From assembly GCA_002328485.1 (NCBI GenBank), contig DCUF01000050.1:13065-38999 (forward strand): a stretch of DNA of 25,935 nucleotides. The letters are read 5' to 3'. Shown here piece after piece: positions 14,891 through 22,896 of this stretch. The DNA comes from Deltaproteobacteria bacterium UBA2221. Lineage in GTDB: Bacteria; Desulfobacterota; Syntrophorhabdia; Syntrophorhabdales; WCHB1-27. Made by a program: the position numbers and the translations under genes. Every line of letters starts with the position of its first letter. The first letter of the stretch is position 1. Below the pieces are notes generated by a model. It did not search any database. It saw only the letters and a program-made list of their open reading frames with translations, and was not told the origin of the DNA.

Positions 14891-16508
14891 TGTTGTTTCT
14901 GGTCCTGTAGCGTTGCTGCCCCTCGGGCACGAACCACTCTCTGAAGTTATAACCGATGCCGGCCGCCGCCGGCTCAATCCCCTTAATCCGCTTGTGCACC
15001 GCGAGCGTTGCATAGGGTATGAAAAGGAAGGTGTAGGGCTGTTCCTCGGATAGGATGTCCTGAATCTTCCAGTAGCATCGCCTGCGCTCCTCCTGGTCGA
15101 AGGTGCGGCGCGCACGGACGAGCAGATCGTCGACCTCTCGATTCTCGAAACCCATGAAATTGAGCTCCTTGGGGTTTTGTTTGGAGGAGTGCCAGATGTC
15201 GAAGATATCGGGGTCCTGGGAGATGGTCCAACCGAGGATTACCGCTTCGTAGTTTCGCCTATCAATGTACTGGTTTACGAAGCTTGCCCATTCGATAACC
15301 CGGATCTTCACGGTGATCCCCAGAGAAGCGAGCCTTTGCTGGATCAGCTCTGCGCAGCGGATGCGCACCTCATTGCCCTGGTTGCAGAGGATGGTGAACT
15401 CAAAGGCCTTCCCGTCCTTCCAGAGACGACCGTCCGGCCCTTTCATGAATCCCGCCTGTCCCAAAAGCGTGCGGGCCTTTCCAGGATCGAAGGGGTGCTT
15501 TTCGATCTTGGGGTTGAAGGCCCACATGTCCGGCTTATACGGTCCTTCGGCTGCCACGCCTTGACCAAGGAGAATGCCGTCCACGATCTCCTGTTTGTCG
15601 ATGGCGTACGTGATGGCCTGTCGCACCCTTTTGTCGCGAAAAAAGGGATGCTTCAGGTTGTAGCCCAGATAGACGTAGGAGAAGGAGAGGTATTTGAATT
15701 TGTTGAACTGCCTATTAAATTTTGGGTAGTCGGTCTGTTTGACGTACTGGAGAGGGGTGAGAGAGGCCATATCGATGCCGTTATTCTTCAGTTCCAGGAA
15801 CATGGTTGCCGGATCCGGTATCACCCTTGTGACGTGGCGGCCCATGTACGGGCGCCCTTCGAAGTAGTCACCGTTGGCCTCCAGCACAAGCCTGTCCCCG
15901 CCAATCCACTCCCTGAACCGGTAGGGGCCTGTGCCGATGGGATGCCTCGACAGAGGGGAAGCTGTAATGTCGTGACCTTCCAGGAGATGATGTGGAAGAA
16001 TTGAAACGGCCCAACTGAGAAGGGCCGGCGCGAAAGGCTCTCCGTAGGTGACCCGGAAGGTATAATCGTCGAGCATCTCTGCCTTTTTTACCATGAGGAA
16101 GTCGCCGGAGTAGGGGGTTGGCGTCTTCGGGTCAACGATCACCTTGTAGGTATAGAGCACGTCCCTGGCCGTGAACGGTTTGCCGTCATGCCAGCGGATA
16201 TTCTTTCTCAAGTGAAAGGTGATCGACAGCTTATCCGGCGAGAAATCCCATGATTCGGAGAGATCGCCGACGATGTGCAAATCCTTGTCGTATTTCACCA
16301 ACCCGTTGTAGATATAACCTGCAATGTCGTGAGAGGCGCTGTCGCTCGCCAGGATGGGGATAAGATTCGAGGCCTCACCGATGGAGCTGGTGATGAGGGT
16401 ATCGCCGTAAGCCGGCTTGCCCTTTTCTTCGTATTTTGTGGAATCGCCTTCTTTTCGACAGGCCAGAAGAAGAATGATGAGGAGCAACAGGGCGATTTTT
16501 TTGAGCAT
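14871..16508 (-). CDS. ABC transporter substrate-binding lipoprotein (SBP_bac_5, peptide/nickel type)
   Basis: A 545-aa solute receptor. The N-terminus is a lipoprotein signal with lipobox LLAC, so C17 should be lipidated and hold the protein at the membrane. Family stretches are YIYNGLVKYDKDLHIVGDLS, ESWDFSPDKLSITFHLRKN, IRWHDGKPFTARDVLYTYK, GTGPYRFREW, DKRVRQAITYAIDKQEIVD and the C-terminal ARRTFDQEERRRCYWKIQDIL. Ligand is unknown; peptides, but also nickel-chelates or sugars, are bound by this family. It is the first gene of a two-gene unit with the DppB-like permease. No Shine-Dalgarno is visible and a good promoter lies almost on top of the start codon. Confidence 0.93.
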   Translation of the reverse strand: MLKKIALLLLIILLLACRKEGDSTKYEEKGKPAYGDTLITSSIGEASNLIPILASDSASHDIAGYIYNGLVKYDKDLHIVGDLSESWDFSPDKLSITFHLRKNIRWHDGKPFTARDVLYTYKVIVDPKTPTPYSGDFLMVKKAEMLDDYTFRVTYGEPFAPALLSWAVSILPHHLLEGHDITASPLSRHPIGTGPYRFREWIGGDRLVLEANGDYFEGRPYMGRHVTRVIPDPATMFLELKNNGIDMASLTPLQYVKQTDYPKFNRQFNKFKYLSFSYVYLGYNLKHPFFRDKRVRQAITYAIDKQEIVDGILLGQGVAAEGPYKPDMWAFNPKIEKHPFDPGKARTLLGQAGFMKGPDGRLWKDGKAFEFTILCNQGNEVRIRCAELIQQRLASLGITVKIRVIEWASFVNQYIDRRNYEAVILGWTISQDPDIFDIWHSSKQNPKELNFMGFENREVDDLLVRARRTFDQEERRRCYWKIQDILSEEQPYTFLFIPYATLAVHKRIKGIEPAAAGIGYNFREWFVPEGQQRYRTRNNNAHLHP

Positions 16509-16520
16509 TTTGTCGGTCGT

Positions 16521-16549
16521 ATTCTAACAAAGCAGCCTCTCGATGTAAA
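16521..16549 (-). promoter_or_regulatory. Predicted promoter of the ABC transporter genes; nearly leaderless
   Basis: Read on the minus strand, TTTACA (16549-16544) and TAGAAT (16526-16521) are 17 bases apart. A start of transcription 6-7 bases after the -10 would fall near 16514, only about 6 bases before the ATG at 16508, and there is no ribosome-binding sequence in between. Confidence 0.5.
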
Positions 16550-16721
16550 GGGAGCTCAAATCAGGGCCCTTACAGACAGAAAAGGGGCCGATTCACGGCA
16601 TGGCCGGAGACCTTTACGAAGGGCTGAGCCCAGGGACCGGAGGAGAATTGAGGGCCGAGCGGATCCGGCGGCTTTTTTTGGTGGCAATCTCGCTCCTATT
16701 CTGTTAGGTTATTACCGTTCT

Positions 16722-16797
16722 GGTCCCATCGTCTAGAGGCCTAGGACGCTGGCCTCTCACGCCGGAAACCGGAGTTCGAATCTCCGTGGGACCACCA
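16722..16797 (+). tRNA. tRNA-Glu (anticodon CTC)
   Basis: 76 bases. The acceptor stem is GGTCCCA/TGGGACC, the anticodon stem CTGGC/GCCGG with loop CTCTCAC (anticodon CTC, reads GAG), and the T arm GGAG-TTCGAAT-CTCC. The discriminator is A and CCA is encoded. No integrase or 3' end duplication nearby. Confidence 0.96.
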
Positions 16798-16843
16798 TTT
16801 ATACCCGCCGTCTTTTCGTTTTGTATCGGCATCATTTCCTGCC

Positions 16844-16872
16844 TTGACAAAGACCGAACCGGCCCTTATGGT
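16844..16872 (+). promoter_or_regulatory. Predicted promoter of the hemerythrin-like gene
   Basis: A consensus TTGACA (16844-16849) and TATGGT (16867-16872) are 17 bases apart, about 70 bases before the start codon. Confidence 0.5.
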
Positions 16873-16944
16873 CTTTTGTATCGAAGAAGCCCCGTTGCAT
16901 GGTCCAAAAATGGAAGACCTCAGACAAAAAAGGAGGAAACGGGC

Positions 16945-17481
16945 ATGATGCCTATTGCTCCGCTCATGATCGAGCACCGATTGATCGAACGGATGATATG
17001 GTTAATGAAAACCGAACTGCGCCTCATAGAGGAAACCGGACGAATTCGGTACGATTTTATCGATAGGGCAGTTGACTTCATCAAGACCTATGCCGACCGC
17101 TGCCACCACGGCAAGGAGGAGGATATCCTCTTCAAAGAGCTTCAGGCAAAAAAGATATCCGATCTGCACCGTCAGGTGGTGAATGAGTTGATCCAGGAAC
17201 ATATTCAGGGCCGCGCGCTGACAAACAGAATTGTGGAGGCGAAGCAGCGCTGTATGGATGAAAAACAACGTGATCTCCCAGGCCTAACCGAACCGCTTCG
17301 CGTCCTGGTCAAGTTTTACCCTCAGCACATCGAAAAGGAGGATAGGCACTTCTTTATCCCCTGCATGGACTATTTCTCGAAGGCGGAACAGGAGGCCATG
17401 CTCTCCCAGTTCTATGACTTTGACAGATCGCTTTTTCACAACAAATACAAAGGAATTGTTGAAGAATACGAAAAGCCTTGA
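16945..17481 (+). CDS. Hemerythrin-like (HHE) metal-binding protein
   Basis: A 178-aa cytosolic helical protein of the HHE cation-binding family, which carry a non-haem di-iron centre and bind or sense oxygen, NO or iron. Probable ligands are H11 (IEH), H54/H55 and E58/E59 (CHHGKEED), H86 (QEHIQ), and H128, E132 and H135 (PQHIEKEDRHFF). There is no signal peptide or signalling domain. ATG 16945 is 8 bases after AGGAGG; a second ATG follows directly at 16948. It is monocistronic between tRNA-Glu and the convergent rdgB gene. In anaerobes such proteins are often linked to oxygen or nitrosative stress, which is family knowledge rather than something shown here. Confidence 0.9.
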   Translation: MMPIAPLMIEHRLIERMIWLMKTELRLIEETGRIRYDFIDRAVDFIKTYADRCHHGKEEDILFKELQAKKISDLHRQVVNELIQEHIQGRALTNRIVEAKQRCMDEKQRDLPGLTEPLRVLVKFYPQHIEKEDRHFFIPCMDYFSKAEQEAMLSQFYDFDRSLFHNKYKGIVEEYEKP

Positions 17482-17550
17482 CCTTTGGATCCCTTTCTTG
17501 ATCGGTCGACGGGGCAAAGGGAGATGCTTCCGGATCGCCCGCCACAGGGG

Positions 17551-18156
17551 TTAGGGCAGAAGGCGCGGGATCTGGCCGATGGTCATGAACCGTCGGAAGG
17601 ACGCCAAGGCCTTTCCGCGGTGGCTTATGCGGTTCTTCTCGGCCAGAGGAATCTCCGCCAAGGACCTGCCTCTCTCAGGCAGAGAAAAGACCGGATCAAA
17701 ACCAAAGCCACCGCTGCCTCTCCGCTTCACATCGATGAACCCCTTCAGACATCCGTAGAAGAAGTATGTTTTTTCATCGAGGGGTGTATAGAATGAAAGA
17801 TAAGCTCGGAACATCGCTTTCCTTTTATCCATGGGTACCCCTTCAAGCTCCGTCAGAAGCCGGTCTATCCTTTCCGTGTCGTTCTTCCCATACCGGGCAG
17901 AATAGAGGCCTGGCCGGCCGCCCAGGGCCTCGACCTCAAGACCGGAGTCATCGGCGAGGGTGCTGATCCCGAATCGATCTCCGATCTTCCTGGCCTTCTT
18001 CCAGGCATTTTCCGCGTAGGACCCACGGTCTTCCTCGACCTCAACCGTGTACTCGAGGTCGTCCAGAGAATAGAAGACATCGAAGATGCCGGATAGGTCT
18101 TCCTGTATCTCCCTGAACTTGCCGGGATTAGCTGTGGCGATAATGATCGAGCTCAC
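17551..18156 (-). CDS. rdgB: XTP/dITP pyrophosphatase (RdgB/HAM1 family)
   Basis: A 201-aa house-cleaning nucleotide pyrophosphatase that removes dITP and XTP to prevent mutagenesis. The N-terminal IIIATANPGKFREI is the nucleotide-binding start, followed by SYAENAWKKA, TLADDSGLEVEALGGRPGLYSARY, GSGGFGFDPVF and the C-terminal NRISHRGKAL. Start is GTG 18156, overlapping the rph stop as GTGA, so the two are coupled. The rph-rdgB pairing is common in bacteria. It is the last gene of the minus-strand row; I see no clear terminator before it meets the hemerythrin gene. Confidence 0.96.
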   Translation of the reverse strand: MSSIIIATANPGKFREIQEDLSGIFDVFYSLDDLEYTVEVEEDRGSYAENAWKKARKIGDRFGISTLADDSGLEVEALGGRPGLYSARYGKNDTERIDRLLTELEGVPMDKRKAMFRAYLSFYTPLDEKTYFFYGCLKGFIDVKRRGSGGFGFDPVFSLPERGRSLAEIPLAEKNRISHRGKALASFRRFMTIGQIPRLLP

Positions 18157-18881
18157 AGCGGAAGGTGCGGACCCAGCACCTGCCTCTGGGCCTCGGTAAT
18201 GTCGATGATACCCTTGTATGCATACTGATACATCTGGTCGAGAAGCTCCTTTGAAAAGGGAGCCTTCTCCGCAGTACCCTGCACCTCTATGAGGAGGCCC
18301 TTACCGGTCATCACAAAATTCATATCTACCTCGGCATTTGAGTCCTCGACGTAGCAGAGATCCAGAACGGTTGTGCCGTCCACGATCCCCACGCTTACGG
18401 CCGCCACCGTATCACTGAGCGGTATCCTATCTATGACGCCTCTTTGCTTCATGGACCAGAAGGCCTCGACCAAGGCGACGAAGGCGCCTGATATGCTGGC
18501 CGTTCTCGTGCCGCCGTCTGCCTGGATAACGTCGCAGTCCACCCAGATGGTCCTCTCGCCGTAAGCGGTCATATCTACCACCCCCCTGAGGGCCCTGCCG
18601 ATCAGCCTCTGGATCTCGTGGGTCCTTCCACCCACCTTTCCAGCAGCGGCTTCCCTCGTATTTCTGGTGAGAGTAGCCCGAGGGAGCATCGAATACTCTG
18701 CCGTCAGCCATCCCCGACCTGAGTTTTTCAGGAAGGCGGGTACCTTTTCCTCTACGCTGACGCTGCAGATAACCTTTGTCTCGCCCATTTCGACCAATAC
18801 CGAGCCATCTGGAAACTTCAGGAAATTCCTGGTGATCTTCAGTTCCCTGATGCTGTCATTCGGTCTTCCATCTTCTCTCAT
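18153..18881 (-). CDS. rph: Ribonuclease PH
   Basis: A 242-aa phosphate-dependent 3'-5' exoribonuclease that trims tRNA 3' ends. The N-terminus has RPNDSIRELKITRNFLKFPDGSV, then the phosphate-site region LTAEYSMLPRAT...GKVGGRTHEIQRLIGRALRGVVD, and DCDVIQADGGTRTASISGA, SVGIV and AEVDMNFVMTG. Full length, catalytic regions intact. The ATG overlaps the upstream gene's stop as ATGA, and its own stop overlaps the rdgB start. It sits in a tightly packed five-gene row. Confidence 0.97.
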   Translation of the reverse strand: MREDGRPNDSIRELKITRNFLKFPDGSVLVEMGETKVICSVSVEEKVPAFLKNSGRGWLTAEYSMLPRATLTRNTREAAAGKVGGRTHEIQRLIGRALRGVVDMTAYGERTIWVDCDVIQADGGTRTASISGAFVALVEAFWSMKQRGVIDRIPLSDTVAAVSVGIVDGTTVLDLCYVEDSNAEVDMNFVMTGKGLLIEVQGTAEKAPFSKELLDQMYQYAYKGIIDITEAQRQVLGPHLPL

Positions 18882-19453
18882 AGTTTGTCCCTTCTATAGT
18901 ATTTGTGTAACGCGGCATCGAGCATGGCCAATACGGATTTGGCCTCCTCTTTATTGCATTGAATGGTGACGAATATCCCCGGCATGTCCACACCGATCAG
19001 CGGGAACAAGGGCATCCTCTTTACCGGGACCTGAAACTGGGCGGCAACCAACTCAGCCAGTCTCCTGGATTGTGCCTCGTGTTTTGCAGGAAGCTCTTCA
19101 ACGGCCCACAGGAGGCGTCGGCCTTCAATCCCGGTCCTTCCGTCTGGCTGGCCGATTTTCCCTGAATCGGTCATGACAACCATCACACGTTTCCCTTCTC
19201 CGAAAAAGAACTCTATGCCGACAAAGGCTCCCGGCCTTAGGGCATTGATCCGGTTGACCTTCTCCAGATGGCCCTCGATAACCTCGTCACCTTGATGAAA
19301 TGATGAAGCATAGCGCTTGGAGGAAAAGTATTCTCTAAGAACGCTCCAGGCTGCCGGGTCCCTCCTGCCCGTGTTATAGAACACAAGACTGTCCTCAGCA
19401 TAGCAGGAGGAAGCAATCATAACAGCCACAAGAACACCGAGTAGATGTCTCAC
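18878..19453 (-). CDS. Exported protein, possibly a degenerate amidase_3-like fold
   Basis: A 191-aa protein with an N-terminal signal peptide (MRHLLGVLVAVMIASSCYA). A cysteine at 17 is preceded by ASS and might allow lipidation, though CYAED looks more like an ordinary cleavage site. I do not recognise it with confidence. The pattern VNRINALRPGAFVGIEFFFG..., QSRRLAELVAAQFQVPVKRM, then VDMPGIFVTIQ and a C-terminal helix ending in KYY resembles the order of segments in N-acetylmuramoyl-L-alanine amidase_3 domains. The usual zinc-binding H and E residues are not where expected (IEFFFG replaces the family's SIHxN-like stretch). A non-catalytic cell-wall-binding role is speculation. It overlaps rph by 4 bases. 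Confidence 0.7.
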   Translation of the reverse strand: MRHLLGVLVAVMIASSCYAEDSLVFYNTGRRDPAAWSVLREYFSSKRYASSFHQGDEVIEGHLEKVNRINALRPGAFVGIEFFFGEGKRVMVVMTDSGKIGQPDGRTGIEGRRLLWAVEELPAKHEAQSRRLAELVAAQFQVPVKRMPLFPLIGVDMPGIFVTIQCNKEEAKSVLAMLDAALHKYYRRDKL

Positions 19454-19518
19454 GAATCCCCTCTGGGCGGCGTTTTTGTAGAAAACAGCCGCTCAAGCAT
19501 TGATGAGAAGGCTTGCGG

Positions 19519-19740
19519 TCATCGTGCTTTGCCCTCCTCTCTCGCCCTTCTGTACAGAAACCCTATGCCCCATACTACGAAGGCAAGGAGCAGGATCGAC
19601 AGGAGTGCCGACAGAAACCAACTGATCAGATGGAGAGCGACCGATAAAAAGACCAGGACCGGGATCAGCAAGATCGCCACGATCAGGGCGCAGACAAGAA
19701 GCGCTGCGCCAGTGCATAGGTCTCGCAGAATGTTTCCCAT
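19519..19740 (-). CDS. 73-aa membrane protein with two helices
   Basis: ATG 19740 begins 1 base after the trxB stop. The protein has two hydrophobic helices (about residues 8-36 and 41-62) and a basic C-terminus (YRRAREEGKAR), suggesting a hairpin topology with both ends in the cytoplasm. No catalytic motif and no family recognised. Between this gene and the next one on the strand (65 bases) an imperfect hairpin can form, GCGGC...GTTTT with AAAAC...GCCGC, not followed by a T-run. Operon position and hydrophobic profile support a real gene. Confidence 0.75.
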   Translation of the reverse strand: MGNILRDLCTGAALLVCALIVAILLIPVLVFLSVALHLISWFLSALLSILLLAFVVWGIGFLYRRAREEGKAR

Positions 19741-19741
19741 G

Positions 19742-20668
19742 CTATCTTGTCTGAAGGAGATATCGCTCCAACCCTACTGCCGCCAGTGCCCCGTCTCCCA
19801 CCGCAGTCGTGACCTGTCTCAAGAGTTTCTTTCGAGCGTCGCCGGCGACAAACAGCCCCGGGGTTCTCGTGGTCAGATCTTCTTCCGTGAGGATGAAACC
19901 TGCTTCGTCGCGGTCAACGAGATTGCCGAGGAAGGCGGTGCTGGGGTGTGAACCGACGTAGAAAAAGACCCCGTCGACGGCCATCTCGGTCATCTCACCG
20001 GTCACCGTATCCTTGAGAACCATCGATTCGACTTGGTCCTTGCCCTTTATCTCCCACGGCACACGACTCCACAGAACCGTCATGTTGCCCCTCTCGAATA
20101 CCCTGTCCTGAAGGATCTTTTGGGCGCGAAGCTCTCCCCTGCGATGAACGATGTAGACCTGGCTGGCCAGGTTGGCAAGGGTCAAAGCCTCCTGAATGGC
20201 GGCGTCTCCTCCACCCACAACGGCTACCTTGGCATTTCGAAAAAACATACCGTCACAGGTCGCACAGTAGGAAACCCCCCTCCCTGCAAACTCGGTTTCG
20301 CCCGGTATACCGAGCTTGGCCGACTCGGTGCCGACTGCCACGACGACGCCGTTTGCGGCAAAAACTCCCTCGCCGTGCTCAATCTCAAACTGCTCCTCGG
20401 AGCGCCCTATCTTTTCCACCCCTGTAAACTCGCGGATGACGAGGCCGAATCGCTTTGCCTGTTCTGCCATCCGAGCCATCAAATCCTTGCCGGCGATACC
20501 GTCCGGGAATCCGGGATAGTTCTCCACATGCTCCGTCATAAGAGGAGAGCCACCAACAATGCCTTTCTCGAGCAGTATCGTGTTGATCCCCGCGCGCATC
20601 AGATAGATGCCCGCTGTCAGCCCTGCGGGGCCACCACCAATGACGACAGCTTCATAGTGCTCTGCCAT
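19742..20668 (-). CDS. trxB: Thioredoxin reductase
   Basis: A 308-aa flavoprotein that reduces thioredoxin (or a related dithiol) with NAD(P)H. The FAD fold has VIGGGPAGLTAGIYLMRAG, the redox-active pair is C135-A-T-C138 in SYCATCDG, the pyridine nucleotide fold has VVGGGDAAIQEAL followed by VYIVHRRGELRAQ (the HRR...R pattern of NADPH binding), and the C-terminal FAD stretch is TPGLFVAGDARKKLLRQVTTAVGDGALAA. ATG 20668 is chosen over an upstream in-frame start at 20701 because AAGGGGG lies just before it and the FAD motif then sits at the usual distance. It is the first gene of the five-gene minus-strand row. Confidence 0.95.
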   Translation of the reverse strand: MAEHYEAVVIGGGPAGLTAGIYLMRAGINTILLEKGIVGGSPLMTEHVENYPGFPDGIAGKDLMARMAEQAKRFGLVIREFTGVEKIGRSEEQFEIEHGEGVFAANGVVVAVGTESAKLGIPGETEFAGRGVSYCATCDGMFFRNAKVAVVGGGDAAIQEALTLANLASQVYIVHRRGELRAQKILQDRVFERGNMTVLWSRVPWEIKGKDQVESMVLKDTVTGEMTEMAVDGVFFYVGSHPSTAFLGNLVDRDEAGFILTEEDLTTRTPGLFVAGDARKKLLRQVTTAVGDGALAAVGLERYLLQTR

Positions 20669-20760
20669 TATACCCCCTTGGGTCTCTTCTCGGTCTTGCA
20701 CAGAGGAATCAGATCATCCCGACGCAATTCCGATGAGTTCCGCTCATGCGAGCCATGCAT

Positions 20761-20789
20761 ATTGTAAGCAATCCATCCCCACGATTCAA
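20761..20789 (-). promoter_or_regulatory. Predicted promoter of the trxB row
   Basis: On the minus strand TTGAAT (20789-20784) and TACAAT (20766-20761) are 17 bases apart. Transcription would start near 20754, giving a leader of about 85 bases to the trxB ATG. Confidence 0.55.
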
Positions 20790-20802
20790 ACAGTTTCTGG
20801 CC

Positions 20803-20858
20803 GCCGGAGAGGCCACCAGGCGCTGAGTCGAGGTAGGTGACAGGGCAGGCCTCTCGGC
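20803..20858. repeat. Long-armed hairpin between divergent trxB and the methylase-like gene
   Basis: GCCGGAGAGGCC (20803-20814) pairs with GGCCTCTCGGC (20848-20858), one bulged G, around a 33-base loop; flanking GC bases can extend it. It lies upstream of the predicted trxB promoter and about 110 bases before the divergent gene. Function unknown. Confidence 0.45.
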
Positions 20859-20967
20859 CCTCCGCGGCATCCGGTTCCCCGCCCCAATTTGGGCTGGTAT
20901 GGCGGCCAGCGGTTGTCTCAAGCGGTCCCGATGGCGGTCCCAAGGCCTTCTTGACTCATCGGAGGCA

Positions 20968-22884
20968 ATGAGCTTATCATTACTCATGCCCCGTTCCGCT
21001 GTTGTCCGCAACACGCTTCTCCCGCCGGGCTTTGTGGATAAAACCCTTTCGCTGCCGAAACCTTCCGAGGCGATCTCTCTTCTCCATGAAAACCTGGCCA
21101 AGTTTCAACAGATTAAGGACTTTGCGAGTGAACTACAGACCGAAAAGCAACTGATCAGACCGATGCTTAGGGCCTTGGGGTACGCCTTCGAAGTGAAGCC
21201 GAGGTTTTTTGAGGAACATGTTAAAGAGCCCGATTTTGCCCTCTTCACCAGCGAAGAGGAACGGCTCGGCGCTTCTCATCTGTGGGGACGCGATCGGTAT
21301 TTCAGCAATGTCCTCGCCCTCATGGCCGCCAAAAGATACGGCAGGAATCTAGACGAGGGGATCACCGGTTTTTTCCTGGAATTCGAAAATCGGATACCGA
21401 TGTATCAAATGATGTACCTTCTCAAGCGTTCGAAGGTGGGTTGGGGTGTCGTAACGAATGGAAGAAACTGGATCTTGCTCCACAGGCCATCAGCCGCGGA
21501 AAAGCGGCTTATAGAGATGGATCTGGAGGCGGCCCTTTCCGAAGACACCGAAGAGGCGCTTGCCCTTTTTGTGCACCTCTTCTCCCCCAGGGGACTCACC
21601 TCATTCATACCTGGTCTGATTGATTCCGGACGATCCGATCTGATTCGATTTTTGGAAAGGCAGAAACAGTCGACGAATGCACTCTTGAGGGAGGAGACGC
21701 CCAAGACAGAGGTCTATCCTAAACTTGTATCGCTCTACTCAACCATTTTCCCGGATCGCTCCCTTGCCCTCACCGAAGGCTATCTGCAGGAAAAGGCAAT
21801 CAGACATGCACCCGGGCCCCATCCCCCTCCGCCTGATGTGGACTCCTATGACGAGTCGGAGATCTTTCATTACCTTCTCGCAAAGAGAGACAGCACGGTC
21901 TGCGAACCCCTGGATTGCGAGGAGATTCTGCTCGGGGACGGGACCGAGATCAGTTCGAAGGAACAGCTCTTCGAATTAAAGATACTCGATATGACGCCCG
22001 GCTTTGGGGTGACGGCCGTTCAACTGGTGGAAGGCATCGCCTATCTATCGCTTCGGCTTTCCTACCAAGAAAAGAAGTCCTTTGTGGCCGAGTGGGAGCA
22101 TGGACCCGCCCTCTATCGTTCCATCCTCGATCGCATGCTTTTTGGTACGGAGAAATCCCATCCGGCCCTGGATATCCTCCAGCATTCTCTGCACAGCCGT
22201 TTTGGAGCGACCGGGAGGAACTATCGCCTCGGGAATCCGCTGCTCGGTATGTCCCTCCGGGACATCGAAGGTTTGACGGATGCCAAGAGCCAGGTGACCC
22301 TTTTTTCTAAGCCGCCCCACGAGATTCTTGCCGATTTTCGAGATACCTACAGGCGTTTCTTTCTCCTGTCCAACAAGATAAGGGAAGACGCCAAGCTCAA
22401 AGAGGAACTGGGTGCGGGTCTCCTGCGGGCCGCTGAACGCATACGGGACATCCTGGACATTGTGACGGCCGGATACTTCATCAAGTTTGGTGATGGAAAA
22501 AAGATAAGGGAATTTCTGTACAATCTGGATGCTGGGGAGCAGACATGGGAGGCTCTGAGGTCAAACGACTGGTTCGTCGCTGCAAGGCAACTCGCCCGAC
22601 GCAACAATTTTTTCCACATGGAGCTGGAATTCCCCTTTCTTCTTAATGACAAGTTCGATCTGATCTTCATTCAGCCGTCCCTGACTTATCTCTGGGAGGA
22701 CAGAGTGCCTTTGCCGGAGATAGGCAAGGCATACATAAAGAGGGCGCTCTCATACCTGAAGCAGAGCGGCAGAATCGTTCTCATTATTGGCCAGGATTCA
22801 AACGACCTGCTCTCCGAGATCAAGAAGGCCAAAAAGTATAGAGTTGAGGTGCGCAGCAGCACGGCCATCATAAAGAGGAGATAG
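20968..22884 (+). CDS. Type IIG restriction-methylation-like protein with broken catalytic motifs
   Basis: 638 aa from ATG 20968. Residues about 50-175 resemble the N-terminal nuclease domain of Eco57I-type enzymes (TEKQLIRPMLRALGY, EPDFALF, KRYGRNLD, MYQMMYLL, WGVVTNGRNWILLHR), but the PD...ExK core reads PDF...AAK, so the expected glutamate is alanine at 120. Residues about 335-610 resemble a gamma-class N6-adenine methylase. Motif I, normally DPACGSG, is DMTPGFG (341-347); GNPLLGMSL is present; motif IV, normally NPPY, is QPSL (569-572) in FDLIFIQPSL; KRALSYLKQSGRIVLII follows. The protein ends there without a target-recognition domain. The start is uncertain: GGAGG is only 2 bases before ATG 20968; ATG 20899 and ATG 20986 are alternatives. 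Uninterrupted over its length, so not an obvious pseudogene. Residue assignments are by eye. Confidence 0.75.
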   Translation: MSLSLLMPRSAVVRNTLLPPGFVDKTLSLPKPSEAISLLHENLAKFQQIKDFASELQTEKQLIRPMLRALGYAFEVKPRFFEEHVKEPDFALFTSEEERLGASHLWGRDRYFSNVLALMAAKRYGRNLDEGITGFFLEFENRIPMYQMMYLLKRSKVGWGVVTNGRNWILLHRPSAAEKRLIEMDLEAALSEDTEEALALFVHLFSPRGLTSFIPGLIDSGRSDLIRFLERQKQSTNALLREETPKTEVYPKLVSLYSTIFPDRSLALTEGYLQEKAIRHAPGPHPPPPDVDSYDESEIFHYLLAKRDSTVCEPLDCEEILLGDGTEISSKEQLFELKILDMTPGFGVTAVQLVEGIAYLSLRLSYQEKKSFVAEWEHGPALYRSILDRMLFGTEKSHPALDILQHSLHSRFGATGRNYRLGNPLLGMSLRDIEGLTDAKSQVTLFSKPPHEILADFRDTYRRFFLLSNKIREDAKLKEELGAGLLRAAERIRDILDIVTAGYFIKFGDGKKIREFLYNLDAGEQTWEALRSNDWFVAARQLARRNNFFHMELEFPFLLNDKFDLIFIQPSLTYLWEDRVPLPEIGKAYIKRALSYLKQSGRIVLIIGQDSNDLLSEIKKAKKYRVEVRSSTAIIKRR

Positions 22885-22896
22885 CTCAGCCCTCCC

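Noticed and set aside
14891..15115. 75-codon N-terminal extension of the DppB-like permease
   Set aside because: It is a shadow of the binding-protein gene; the conserved permease N-terminus begins at ATG 14890.
16741..16977. Minus-strand frame across tRNA-Glu ending GDSNSGFRRERPAS
   Set aside because: Again an antisense reading of a tRNA gene, with no ribosome-binding site.
20668..20943. Minus-strand 91-codon frame whose TAA overlaps the trxB ATG
   Set aside because: The TAATG overlap looked like coupling, but the predicted trxB promoter lies inside it, no ribosome-binding site precedes it, and it has no recognisable sequence. Kept as a weak possibility only.
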